64,000 bases of DNA, taken from positions 62,001-126,000 of the forward strand of contig NZ_SKBP01000005.1 of assembly GCF_004634195.1 (NCBI RefSeq), read 5' to 3'. Shown piece after piece: positions 29,631 to 38,121 of the stretch; position 1 is the stretch's first letter, and the number at the start of each line of letters is the position of its first letter. A program made the translations under genes and the position numbers. Under the pieces are notes generated by a model. It ran no database searches, was not told where the DNA came from, and worked only from the letters and a program-made list of their open reading frames with translations. The DNA comes from Flavobacterium salilacus subsp. salilacus. Its GTDB lineage: Bacteria; Bacteroidota; Bacteroidia; Flavobacteriales; Flavobacteriaceae.

Positions 29631-30983
29631 TTATGGATTTATTCCCAAATAATTAGCAGGAGTTATCTGTAATAACTCATTTTTAACATCATCCGATACA
29701 TTAAGGGCAGTAATAAATGTATGTATCGCGTTTTTATCAATTACGGTATTGGTACGCGTAAGATCTTTTAAGGCTTCATAAGGGTTAGGATAGCTTTCGC
29801 GGCGCAGTATGGTTTGTATAGCCTCAGCCACTACAGCCCAGTTTTTTTCTAAGTCTTCCGCAAACTTATCTGCATTAAGCAATAGTTTATTTAGCCCTTT
29901 CAGTGTAGCTTCAAATGCTATAAGGGTATGCCCGATGGGTACCCCGATGTTACGTAATACGGTACTGTCAGTAAGGTCGCGTTGCAATCTTGATATTGGC
30001 AGTTTTGCCGATAGGTGCTCGAATAAAGCATTGGCGATACCTAAATTACCTTCGGAATTTTCAAAATCGATAGGGTTTACCTTGTGTGGCATAGCCGATG
30101 AGCCTATTTCGCCTGCCTTTATTTTTTGTTTAAAATAGTCCATAGATACATACGTCCAGATATCCCTGTCAAGGTCAATCAATATGGTATTGATGCGCTT
30201 TAACGCATCAAAAAATGCTGCAAAATGGTCGTAATGCTCTATTTGTGTAGTGGGGAAGGAGTGTTTTAATCCCAGTCTGCCTTCTACAAAGTCATTACCG
30301 AACTTTCTCCAGTCGGTAGCAGGATATGCCACAAAATGCGCATTAAAATTACCCGTAGCTCCGCCAAACTTGGCTGCGAATGGTATATTGAATAACAGGC
30401 GCAGTTGTTCTTCCAATCGTTCTACAAATACCCCAATTTCTTTACCCAAGCGGGTAGGGGATGCCGGCTGCCCGTGCGTGCGTGCCAGCATAGGTATATC
30501 TGACCATTCTACACTCAACTCTTTTAGTTTTGAGATTACGCCTATAAGTGCCGGCATATAAACATCCTCAAAGGCTTCTTTGGCAGAAAGCGGTATGGCG
30601 GTATTGTTAATATCTTGTGAGGTAAGCCCAAAATGTATGAATTCTTTATACTGCTGTAAACCCAATTTATCAAAAGCTGATTTAATAAAATATTCTACCG
30701 CTTTTACATCGTGGTTGGTGGTTTTTTCTATTTCTTTTATCTGGAGCGCATCTTCTGTACTGAAATTTTTATAAATATCACGCAATGCACCAAAGGTATT
30801 TTTATCTACTCCCTGTAATTGGGGTAAGGGCAGCTCGCATAGCATGATGAAATATTCCACTTCTACCAATACCCGGTAGCGTATTAAGGCTTCTTCAGAA
30901 AAATAAGGGGATAAGGATATGGTTTTACTTCTGTATCGTCCGTCTATAGGGGATATGGCGTTTAGTTCAGATAAAGGCTGCAT
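29631..30983 (-). CDS. purB: adenylosuccinate lyase
   Basis: 450 residues, close to the E. coli-type length. Cleaves fumarate from SAICAR and adenylosuccinate in purine synthesis. Motifs: start SELNAISPIDGRYRSKT, TSQDINNTA, HGQPASPTRLGKE, and the signature loop GSSAMPHKVNPIDFENSEGN with the catalytic serine. Promoter box TATCTTTG at 31007-31014. Head of an operon with the KefF-like and KefB-like genes, an unusual coupling of a purine enzyme with a stress antiporter. Confidence 0.97.
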   Translation of the reverse strand: MQPLSELNAISPIDGRYRSKTISLSPYFSEEALIRYRVLVEVEYFIMLCELPLPQLQGVDKNTFGALRDIYKNFSTEDALQIKEIEKTTNHDVKAVEYFIKSAFDKLGLQQYKEFIHFGLTSQDINNTAIPLSAKEAFEDVYMPALIGVISKLKELSVEWSDIPMLARTHGQPASPTRLGKEIGVFVERLEEQLRLLFNIPFAAKFGGATGNFNAHFVAYPATDWRKFGNDFVEGRLGLKHSFPTTQIEHYDHFAAFFDALKRINTILIDLDRDIWTYVSMDYFKQKIKAGEIGSSAMPHKVNPIDFENSEGNLGIANALFEHLSAKLPISRLQRDLTDSTVLRNIGVPIGHTLIAFEATLKGLNKLLLNADKFAEDLEKNWAVVAEAIQTILRRESYPNPYEALKDLTRTNTVIDKNAIHTFITALNVSDDVKNELLQITPANYLGINP

Positions 30984-31006
30984 TTGTTGTGTGTTTGAAT
31001 AAACGG

Positions 31007-31014
31007 CAAAGATA
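31007..31014 (-). promoter_or_regulatory. -7 promoter element of purB
   Basis: TATCTTTG on the minus strand, 24 bases before the purB ATG. Confidence 0.6.
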
Positions 31015-31058
31015 GGGGTTTCTATGAGATTAAATATTAATTCATATTGTAAAAGATA

Positions 31059-31565
31059 TTATGATTTATCTTCTAATATCTTTAGATTTTTATCTCGTCT
31101 TTTTCTATCTGGATCAATAGTTGACTTAAATAAATCTATTTTCGCTATATATTCCATTGGAAATTCATTCTTGATAGCTCCGCGTAATACTAGTTCCTTA
31201 TACCAATCATAAGGATATAAATTTTCAATAATAGACTCTTCATTAGCAATATAAACTTGAGCCTTATGCTTGTTATTTTCAGGATCAGTAAAATCCATTG
31301 AAGTTTCTTCATAGCCTTTTCCAAGTCCTTCAAATCGATCTAATTTAGGCTTATCTGTACTATTGATTTCATAAAGTACTCCCCAAACAATATCTTCTAA
31401 ATTTCCAGTATAGACAATGTTTGCTTTGGATGAGCCATCCGTACTTTTTTTATTGAAGGATAGTAAATAGCCTTCAATAAAAACATTAGATATTTTCTCT
31501 ACAGAAGAAACTCTTTCTTTAATTCTTCTGTAATACATATTAGAGCCGTAAGCAAAAATTTTCAT
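31059..31565 (-). CDS. gamma-glutamylcyclotransferase family protein
   Basis: 168 residues, AT-rich. The start MKIFAYGSNMYYRRIKER carries the YGSN motif that defines the fold, and LDRFEGLGKGYEE contains the catalytic glutamate. The fold acts on gamma-glutamyl compounds, releasing 5-oxoproline; small bacterial members have varied or unknown substrates. It follows the sirtuin gene by 23 bases on the same strand and is the last gene of the sigma factor operon, though it looks compositionally different from the genes ahead of it and may be a later addition. Confidence 0.85.
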   Translation of the reverse strand: MKIFAYGSNMYYRRIKERVSSVEKISNVFIEGYLLSFNKKSTDGSSKANIVYTGNLEDIVWGVLYEINSTDKPKLDRFEGLGKGYEETSMDFTDPENNKHKAQVYIANEESIIENLYPYDWYKELVLRGAIKNEFPMEYIAKIDLFKSTIDPDRKRRDKNLKILEDKS

Positions 31566-31588
31566 GATGAACTTTTAAGTATTGAAAG

Positions 31589-32281
31589 CTATGTTTTTTT
31601 AATCTTCTCGGACACAACCTCCATCCCTTCACTTGCCGTTAATGGAAATACTTCCAGTGGATTTCGCAAATTAGGTATGTGTGCCGGTTTTGGGTCTATA
31701 TAATACATAGGTACATTGGGCGCGGCATAGTCTATTAGCCCCGCAGCGGGGTAAACCTGCATACTCGTGCCTATTACAATAATATAATCAGCTTGCTGTA
31801 CCACTTCCATAGCGGGCATTATGGCGGGTACGGCTTCGCCAAACCACACTATATGGGGGCGTAGCTGCTTTTGGGTAACGGGGTGCAGTGTGTCTTCGGT
31901 TATATCATCTGTCCAGTCTATAATAGCTGTTTCGCTGGTAATGCAGCGTGCTTTCAGCAATTCGCCATGCAGGTGCAGTACATTAGTGCTTCCGGCGCGT
32001 TCGTGCAGGTCATCTACATTTTGGGTAATAACGGTTACGTCAAAAATACTTTCAAGCTCCGCAATTATGGTATGGGCTTTATTAGGGTGTACTTCTTTTA
32101 GTTGCTGCCTGCGTTTATTGTAAAAATCCAGCACAAGTGCCGGATTTTTACTAAAACCTTCGGGAGATGCCACTTCCATTATATCATGACCTTCCCACAA
32201 ACCGCCTGCATCGCGAAAGGTGTTTATGCCACTTTCGGCACTCACACCTGCACCGCTCAGCACCACAAGTTTCTTTTTCAT
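31589..32281 (-). CDS. Sir2-family NAD-dependent protein deacylase
   Basis: 230 residues. Removes acyl groups from lysines using NAD. Motifs: LSGAGVSAESGINTFRDAGGLW, TQNVDDLHERAG, catalytic His in LHLHGEL, and VIGTSMQVYPAAGL. Tyr54 and Arg57 in DFYNKRR correspond to the Tyr-x-x-Arg pair of class III sirtuins (E. coli CobB, SIRT5), which favours desuccinylase or related activity. Unusually, only one cysteine is present in the whole protein, so the four-cysteine structural zinc site is missing. Start 7 bases after the anti-sigma stop. Confidence 0.92.
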   Translation of the reverse strand: MKKKLVVLSGAGVSAESGINTFRDAGGLWEGHDIMEVASPEGFSKNPALVLDFYNKRRQQLKEVHPNKAHTIIAELESIFDVTVITQNVDDLHERAGSTNVLHLHGELLKARCITSETAIIDWTDDITEDTLHPVTQKQLRPHIVWFGEAVPAIMPAMEVVQQADYIIVIGTSMQVYPAAGLIDYAAPNVPMYYIDPKPAHIPNLRNPLEVFPLTASEGMEVVSEKIKKT

Positions 32282-32288
32282 AAATTCA

Positions 32289-33086
32289 TTATACTTTTCC
32301 TAGTGTATATAGCTGTTCCAGCGTAGGGCTTGGGCTACCTCCGGCAGGCTCAAGGGTTATACCAAAAGCTTCAACTCCTTCAAATGTATCCACTTTATAA
32401 ATGCCTTTATTAGCATCTGCTGTTGAAGCATCAAGTACACCTATGCTGGTTGGGGTAAACGGACTTAATTTTAATGCCCATACCTGATATACTTTGCCTT
32501 CCGGTGGTTCGGGCAGTCCGGCTATATCTACATAAGTTTCGTTGTCGTCTTTGTTTACATAAATTTTCGCATAAGCATCAGGCGCAACTTGCTGCCCGTC
32601 TAATGATATAACAGCGTTGCCTTTATCTCTCACAATTTCCAGAGCTCTTTCGGTTTGTGTTTTTTCCTGCTCTATGCTTGCTACCATTTGCTCAAACTTG
32701 TTACGCTCTGCGGTTGCCTGTTCTGCTTCTTGGGTAACTTCGTTATATTTCATATACTGGATACCTATGCCTATCAGTAATATAACTGCTGCTGCCCATC
32801 CGATGTACTGTGATATTCCGCCACTACGACGTGTATCCATTTGTACAACACCGCCTTCTTGCTTCTCTATGAGTTTGGCATATATCCTGTTATAGTTTTG
32901 TGCCGAAAGTCTTGGTGAAATACTATACGAAAGGTTTATCACTGCTTTTTCGATAGCAATTATTTCATCTTGTACTTCAGAGTCTTTCTTCGCCATTTCC
33001 TGCACCTCGTTATTTTCAGCTTCGGATAGTAATCCGAAAACAAAAAGTTCGAGGGTTCCTGATTCTATTAATTCATTACTGCTCAT
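32289..33086 (-). CDS. anti-sigma factor, RskA-like
   Basis: 265 residues. Cytoplasmic N terminus (about 1-90) with LFVFGLLSEAENNEVQ, a helical anti-sigma-like start; one membrane helix WAAAVILLIGIGIQYM (about 95-112); a coiled-coil stretch rich in Glu and Gln; and a periplasmic C-terminal RskA domain with VDIAGLPEPPEGKVYQVWAL. Holds the partner sigma factor until a signal triggers release. Its ATG overlaps the sigma factor stop by 4 bases (33083-33086), so the two are translationally coupled. Confidence 0.92.
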   Translation of the reverse strand: MSSNELIESGTLELFVFGLLSEAENNEVQEMAKKDSEVQDEIIAIEKAVINLSYSISPRLSAQNYNRIYAKLIEKQEGGVVQMDTRRSGGISQYIGWAAAVILLIGIGIQYMKYNEVTQEAEQATAERNKFEQMVASIEQEKTQTERALEIVRDKGNAVISLDGQQVAPDAYAKIYVNKDDNETYVDIAGLPEPPEGKVYQVWALKLSPFTPTSIGVLDASTADANKGIYKVDTFEGVEAFGITLEPAGGSPSPTLEQLYTLGKV

Positions 33087-33616
33087 TGTACTTGTAGTAT
33101 TGTTCTTAGTTCATTAATACAATTTCTGTTCTGCGTTTTCACTGTCCCTAAAGGTATTTCAAGTTCTTCTGACGCCTCTTGCTGTGTATAACCTTTAAAG
33201 AATAACAGATCTATTATACGTATGCATTTCGGTTTCAGCTTTTTTATGAACTCCTTTATTCCAATAGCATCAATTTTGTTTGTTGTTGATGTATTATAGT
33301 CCAAAATATGTACGAAATTATCAGAAGATAGGTTTTTCTTACTGTTGTTATGGCTTTTAGATCGTAACTTGTCTATCGATGAGTTTCGGGCAATGTTCAG
33401 TATCCATGTAAAGAACCTCCCTTTACTAGTATTATAACTATCAATGTTTTTCCATATTTTTACAAATACTTCTTGAAGGACATCTTCGCTTTCTTCTTTA
33501 TCCTTAAGGAGATTAAAAATTACACCATAAAGGCTTTTGGAGTACATGTCGTACAGCAGTGTAAAGGCTTTGCTGTCTTTTTTGTAAATTTGCTCTAGTA
33601 ATTCTTCCTGTGTCAT
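33083..33616 (-). CDS. ECF RNA polymerase sigma factor, SigK-like
   Basis: 177 residues. Region 2 holds LLYDMYSKSLYGVIFNLLKD, DVLQEVFVKIWKNI and FFTWILNIARNSSIDKLR; region 4 holds FFKGYTQQEASEELEIPLGTVKTQ with the helix-turn-helix. The adjacent RskA-like protein fixes its identity as a SigK-type ECF factor. A 23-bp hyphenated inverted repeat lies directly upstream (33617-33639), a candidate for autoregulation. Heads an operon that continues with anti-sigma, sirtuin and cyclotransferase genes. Confidence 0.95.
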   Translation of the reverse strand: MTQEELLEQIYKKDSKAFTLLYDMYSKSLYGVIFNLLKDKEESEDVLQEVFVKIWKNIDSYNTSKGRFFTWILNIARNSSIDKLRSKSHNNSKKNLSSDNFVHILDYNTSTTNKIDAIGIKEFIKKLKPKCIRIIDLLFFKGYTQQEASEELEIPLGTVKTQNRNCINELRTILQVQ

Positions 33617-33639
33617 AATTAGGTTTTAAACCCCTAATT
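33617..33639. promoter_or_regulatory. inverted repeat between divergent sigma factor and trmH genes
   Basis: AATTAGG and CCTAATT arms, with inner GGTTT/AAACC, abutting the sigma factor ATG. May be an operator; no known regulator is matched. Confidence 0.35.
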
Positions 33640-33670
33640 TAATAAAAGATTTTTAACCTCAGCATTTATA

Positions 33671-34339
33671 ATGAAAAATACCTATACTATTGATTATCTC
33701 ACTTATATTGAAGGTTTTATTACGCAGGAAAGGAAGCAGCGTTTTTTGGAAGTATTACAAAATCGTACGAAACACTTTACAGTAGCTGTAGAGGATGTTT
33801 TTCAACTACATAATACCAGTGCCGTAATGCGTACCTGCGAGGTATTTGGCATACAAGAACTGAACGTGATAGAGGAGCGGTATGGTAAGGATATTGATAA
33901 AGAGATAGCTATGGGGGCTCAAAAATGGGTAGATGTAAACCGATTTGATGCTACAACAGCTTGTATAACCTCATTAAAAGAGAAGGGGTATAAAATAATA
34001 GCCACTTCGCCGCATAATGATTCGTGCCTGCTTGATGAATTTGATATCAACCAACCCGCAGCTTTGTTTTTCGGGACAGAAAGGTCAGGACTCTCGGATG
34101 AAGTTATTAAGGCGGCCGATGGTTTTATAAAAATACCTATGGCCGGATTTACTGAGAGTTTAAATATATCGTCTTCGGCAGCAATAATAATACAACATCT
34201 TACTAATCGGTTAAGACAATCAGATATTAATTGGCAATTAACGAAGGAAGAAGTGATACAAAAGCGTATTGACTGGACACGAAAATCAATAAAAGATATT
34301 GATTTTATTACTCAAAAATATTTGGAAGAGGGTGCTTAA
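33671..34339 (+). CDS. trmH: tRNA (guanosine-2'-O-)-methyltransferase TrmH
   Basis: 222 residues, SPOUT superfamily. TrmH methylates the ribose of G18 in tRNA. Motifs: HNTSAVMRTCEVFGI (motif 1 with the catalytic Arg), ALFFGTERSGLSDEVI (motif 2) and IPMAGFTESLNISSSAAI (motif 3). The start region TIDYLTYIEGFITQERKQRF is the usual flavobacterial N terminus. Its stop codon overlaps the stop of the convergent gene by 4 bases. Confidence 0.92.
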   Translation: MKNTYTIDYLTYIEGFITQERKQRFLEVLQNRTKHFTVAVEDVFQLHNTSAVMRTCEVFGIQELNVIEERYGKDIDKEIAMGAQKWVDVNRFDATTACITSLKEKGYKIIATSPHNDSCLLDEFDINQPAALFFGTERSGLSDEVIKAADGFIKIPMAGFTESLNISSSAAIIIQHLTNRLRQSDINWQLTKEEVIQKRIDWTRKSIKDIDFITQKYLEEGA

Positions 34340-35103
34340 TTATCTCGGTTAAGTGCTTTATACTCTTCATAACAACCGCTTATGGCATCCATAATTTGTA
34401 GGTCGTTTGCTGTGGTTATAAAAACTTCCGAGTAATTGCAGCGTTCTAATATATCGGCTATTTCATCTTTGGTAACGCCTAATAAAGCCGCCAGTGTCTC
34501 TCTGTCAAATTTAGAGGCAAGAGCGTTTCTTACGGTATCGTCCTTTTTCATTTCCCTTAGCCTGCGCATTTCGGCAGGTTTTTTACCAAATATATTATGC
34601 AGCAAGTCTGCCGGATTAAGTACCGAACTTACTATGCGTTTAAAGGCGCTTGGCGAGTTTTGTCCGCCTTCATATCCTTGCGGTAAACCTGATATGCTGT
34701 ATCGGTAATTGTTTTCTCTAATAGGAGCCAGTTTAGAGTCTATTTGTAAATAGCCCGTAAGGTTATATTTGTTTATAATAACCTCTTCAAGGGTGTAAGC
34801 TCTTTCTGTTAGTGGTATTTTGGTTGTAGTAGTATTATTAATCCAGTCGTTGGTTACTCTTACTTTTATAGATTGGTATCCTATTAATGATATATGAAGT
34901 GTGTCATTCACACTTGCCTCTATGGTAAATTTACCTTGTGGGTCAGTAAGTGTTCCCTTAACCTTATTAATATTGATAATGTTAACGTTTGCCGCAGGTA
35001 GTAATGTTCCATCATTTATGATGATACCCGACACTGTTTTTGCCTGCTGCGCAAAGCCACAAAAGGAAAAACTTAAAAATAAAAAAACTACAAAATATCT
35101 CAT
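34336..35103 (-). CDS. secreted protein with carboxypeptidase-like regulatory domain
   Basis: 255 residues from ATG 35103. Signal peptide (MRYFVVFLFLSFSFCGFAQ, cleavage near 19), then a CarboxypepD_reg-like beta-sandwich (about 24-105) with VSGIIINDGTLLPAANV and LTDPQGKFTIEASV, then a conserved C-terminal part of unknown fold containing LNPADLLHNIFGKKPAEMRRL. This layout is common among flavobacterial periplasmic proteins and unlinked to a TonB barrel. The frame extends to a TTG at 35136, but the signal peptide starts at 35103. Overlaps trmH by 4 bases at the stop codons. Confidence 0.85.
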   Translation of the reverse strand: MRYFVVFLFLSFSFCGFAQQAKTVSGIIINDGTLLPAANVNIININKVKGTLTDPQGKFTIEASVNDTLHISLIGYQSIKVRVTNDWINNTTTTKIPLTERAYTLEEVIINKYNLTGYLQIDSKLAPIRENNYRYSISGLPQGYEGGQNSPSAFKRIVSSVLNPADLLHNIFGKKPAEMRRLREMKKDDTVRNALASKFDRETLAALLGVTKDEIADILERCNYSEVFITTANDLQIMDAISGCYEEYKALNRDN

Positions 35104-35182
35104 TGACTGCTTATGTGACGTAAAAGTAATAAACAAACGGGATATTTTGTAGTTAGTATGTAATTATCAAGAAATATTTATA

Positions 35183-36979
35183 TTAACTTCTTCTTGGCTT
35201 TCTTTCTCTGGTACCACTTCTGCCTTCGGTTTTTCTTGCCGGACGGTCAAAAGAGTTCTCACTTCTGCCGGTTTTTCCTCCGCCAAAAGACTCGCTTCTG
35301 CGACCTCCGCCGCCTCCGCCAATGCTTTTTCTGCCACCGTGGTCTCTGCGTCGGTTGTTAGAACCGCCGTCATTTTTAGATATTTCAACATTTATCCTGC
35401 GCCCTTCAAGGTGTACGCTGTTCAAAGTATCTAAAACTACTTGAGAGTGTTCAGCTTCAGTATTAAAGAAAGAGAAGCCTTCTTTTACATCTACTTTAAA
35501 TACATCATCACGACCTAAACCAAGTGTATCACGAAGGAAGTCTTTTAATGTCATCCAATCAAAATTATCTCTTGACCCAATGTTTATAAAATAGCGTACT
35601 GCACCGCCATTACTGCTTATAGCAGTACCGCCACCATCACGTCTGTCTCCGGCAGGTTGTGCAGAAAGATCTCTGTTTTTCTTATAATAGTTAATAAATC
35701 TGTTAAACTCTACCGCTACCATTTTTTTGATAAGTTCTTCTTTAGAAAGATCTTTCATTACTTCATAAATAGCCGGAAGGTAAGAGTCTATTTCATGATC
35801 TACTTCTACATCTTTTATTCTGTTGGCTAAATGGAAAAGTTGTATTTCGCAAATTTCCATTCCCGACGGAATTGTTTTCTCTTCAAATTTTTGTTTGATA
35901 ATACGCTCTATTGCAGATATTTTGCGTAATTCACTTTTAGTAATAATTACAATAGATGTACCCAGTTTACCGGCACGCCCTGTACGACCGCTACGGTGGT
36001 TATAAGTTTCTATTTCGTCAGGAAGCTGGTAATTAATAACGTGTGTTATGTTATCCACATCTATACCTCTTGCTGCTACATCGGTAGCTACAAGCATTTG
36101 TATTTGCCTGTTTCTAAACGATTTCATTACCGAGTCACGTTGTGCCTGAGATAAGTCGCCGTGCAATGCTGCAGCATTATATCCGTCTTCAATAAGTTTT
36201 TCGGCAACAGCCTGTGTATCTCTTTTGGTTCGGCAAAATACTACCGAGAAAATATCAGGGTTAGCATCCGAAAGGCGTTTTAATGCTTCATAACGATCGC
36301 GCGCGTTTACTAAATAAAATTCGTGCGAAACGGTAGATGAGCCTGAGTTTTTATGTCCCACTGTTATTTCAAGTGGTTTTCTCATAAATTCTTTGGCTAT
36401 ACGGGATACCTCTTGCGGCATGGTAGCCGAGAACAGCCATGTGCTCTTTTCATTAGGCGATGTAGAAAGTATAGAAACTATATCTTCATAAAAGCCCATG
36501 TTAAGCATTTCATCTGCTTCATCCAGTATGCAATAATCTATTTTAGAGATGTTTACCAAACCTCTGTTTATCATATCCTGCATACGTCCGGGAGTTGCCA
36601 CAATAATTTGAGCACCTCTTTTAACTTCTCTTGCTTGTTCTGTAATACTGGCTCCGCCATATACTGCTACGGTATGAATACCTTTAACATATTTGGCATA
36701 AAGCTTAATTTCGTTTGTAATTTGCAGGCAAAGTTCACGCGTTGGTGATAGTATAAGTGCCTGTGTGTTTCTGTTTTCCGGGTCTATTTTCTGGATAAGC
36801 GGAAAACCAAAAGCAGCGGTTTTCCCTGTACCTGTTTGTGCTAATGCTACAATATCTGTGTCTTTTTCCAATAATAGGGGAATCGCCTTTTCCTGTACCT
36901 CTGACGGATTTTCAAATCCTAGATCTTTTATCGCCTTCAGAAGCGATTCATTCAATCCTAATTGTTCAAATTTATTCAT
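35183..36979 (-). CDS. DEAD-box RNA helicase with DbpA-like RNA-binding domain
   Basis: 598 residues from ATG 36979 (MNKFEQLGLNES). Two RecA domains with AQTGTGKTAAF, PTRELCLQI, TPGRMQD, DEADEMLNMGF, FSATMP, and HRSGRTGRAG; then a helical segment, a DbpA-type RNA-binding domain (about 455-535, VRYFINIGSRDNFDW) and an Arg/Gly-rich tail. This is the CsdA/DeaD group, involved in ribosome assembly and RNA decay, often cold-induced. A TTG at 37003 is in frame but belongs to the -7 box at 37001-37008. Confidence 0.95.
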   Translation of the reverse strand: MNKFEQLGLNESLLKAIKDLGFENPSEVQEKAIPLLLEKDTDIVALAQTGTGKTAAFGFPLIQKIDPENRNTQALILSPTRELCLQITNEIKLYAKYVKGIHTVAVYGGASITEQAREVKRGAQIIVATPGRMQDMINRGLVNISKIDYCILDEADEMLNMGFYEDIVSILSTSPNEKSTWLFSATMPQEVSRIAKEFMRKPLEITVGHKNSGSSTVSHEFYLVNARDRYEALKRLSDANPDIFSVVFCRTKRDTQAVAEKLIEDGYNAAALHGDLSQAQRDSVMKSFRNRQIQMLVATDVAARGIDVDNITHVINYQLPDEIETYNHRSGRTGRAGKLGTSIVIITKSELRKISAIERIIKQKFEEKTIPSGMEICEIQLFHLANRIKDVEVDHEIDSYLPAIYEVMKDLSKEELIKKMVAVEFNRFINYYKKNRDLSAQPAGDRRDGGGTAISSNGGAVRYFINIGSRDNFDWMTLKDFLRDTLGLGRDDVFKVDVKEGFSFFNTEAEHSQVVLDTLNSVHLEGRRINVEISKNDGGSNNRRRDHGGRKSIGGGGGGRRSESFGGGKTGRSENSFDRPARKTEGRSGTRERKPRRS

Positions 36980-37000
36980 ATATAATTTTAAAAATAGCTG

Positions 37001-37008
37001 CAAAGGTA
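37001..37008 (-). promoter_or_regulatory. -7 promoter element of the DEAD-box helicase gene
   Basis: TACCTTTG on the minus strand, 22 bases before ATG 36979; contains the false TTG start. Confidence 0.5.
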
Positions 37009-37079
37009 CTGTTTATTAGCGAGATATGCTAATATGAGTGATAGTTTTATTTGAAGTAAATAAATTGAAAATCAGATAG

Positions 37080-37652
37080 TTATTTTTTTAGGAATGCTAA
37101 CAGTTGTGCTACAGCTTTACCCCGATGGCTTAGCAAGGTCTTTTCTTCAAGCGAAATCTCTGCAAACGTTAGGTTTTTCCCTGTAGGTTTAAAAACAGGG
37201 TCGTAGCCAAATCCTTCATTACCTGATCGTTCTGTTGCTATTTCGCCCTCTGCTATCCCTGTAAATAAATATTGTGTCTTGTTTATGTTAAGCGCAATCA
37301 CTGTTTTAAAGTTTGCTTTTCGGTTAGTAATACCCTTTAATTCTTCAAGTAACTTACTCATGTTGTCATTAGCATCTTTCTGTTCTCCTGCATAGCGTGC
37401 AGAATATACTCCGGGAGCACCATTTAAGGCTTGAACTTCAAGCCCGGTATCATCGGCAAAGCAATCATAACCATAGTTTTGAGTAACATAGTTGGCTTTT
37501 AGTATGGCATTACCTTCTATGGTATTGGCAGTTTCGGGTATTTCTTCATGGCAACCGATGTCTTCCAGGCTAAGCAATTGTATACTATCCGGAAGTTGAT
37601 GTTTTATTTCCTGTATTTTATTTTTATTGTTGGATGCAAAAACAAGTTTCAT
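37080..37652 (-). CDS. rdgB: XTP/dITP diphosphatase (RdgB/HAM1)
   Basis: 190 residues from ATG 37652. Hydrolyses non-canonical purine nucleotides such as dITP and XTP to keep them out of DNA. Motifs: LVFASNNKNKIQEI start, FADDTGLEVQALNGAPGVYSARYAG split over about 25 residues, GEIATERSGNEGFGYDPVFKP, and SHRGKA near the C terminus. An apparent longer frame reaches into the DUF4870 gene, but the family start is at 37652, one base after that gene's stop codon. Co-transcribed with DUF4870. Confidence 0.96.
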   Translation of the reverse strand: MKLVFASNNKNKIQEIKHQLPDSIQLLSLEDIGCHEEIPETANTIEGNAILKANYVTQNYGYDCFADDTGLEVQALNGAPGVYSARYAGEQKDANDNMSKLLEELKGITNRKANFKTVIALNINKTQYLFTGIAEGEIATERSGNEGFGYDPVFKPTGKNLTFAEISLEEKTLLSHRGKAVAQLLAFLKK

Positions 37653-37653
37653 A

Positions 37654-38121
37654 TTATATGCTATAGGGATCTTTGTTTTTTTTACTGCAAAGTAAATCAG
37701 TAATATTGGCAATTAAAAACCAACGTACATTTTTGCCTTTACTAACTTTTGAAGCTGTTATTATTACTGCAAAAAATTCGATAATATTAAACAGGATAAC
37801 AGCAAAAAGATAAATACCATAGTATAATGTAACTTCTTTAACATTAAGCATTATGCTAATTGTCCATCCTACGGCAATGCTGTTAAAAGGAATCATGATG
37901 GTTTGTGCCAATATTGCCTGTATGCAATGCCATCTTACAAAATAGGATGATTTTAAGTTTCCTAAATAATATATAACTGATGCTGTAATATTAATAACGG
38001 GAAGCGGAACTCCTACAATTACAGCCACTATAGCCATCAAATAGCTATTGGATGCTTTTTCGTATTCATTGGGGTGTATTATTTTTTGCTCTTTGTTACT
38101 GGTCTCTTCTGTATATTCCAT
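37654..38121 (-). CDS. DUF4870-like membrane protein
   Basis: 155 residues with three or four membrane helices: AIVAVIVGVPLPVINITASVIYYL (about 30-53), a helix near 70-90 and another near 100-122. The motif SSYFVRWHCIQAIL resembles the FxxFHxxQxL block of DUF4870/Tic20-like proteins. The C-terminal end is basic and cytoplasmic by the positive-inside rule. Function unknown. Directly upstream of rdgB (1-base gap), so co-expressed. Confidence 0.72.
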   Translation of the reverse strand: MEYTEETSNKEQKIIHPNEYEKASNSYLMAIVAVIVGVPLPVINITASVIYYLGNLKSSYFVRWHCIQAILAQTIMIPFNSIAVGWTISIMLNVKEVTLYYGIYLFAVILFNIIEFFAVIITASKVSKGKNVRWFLIANITDLLCSKKNKDPYSI

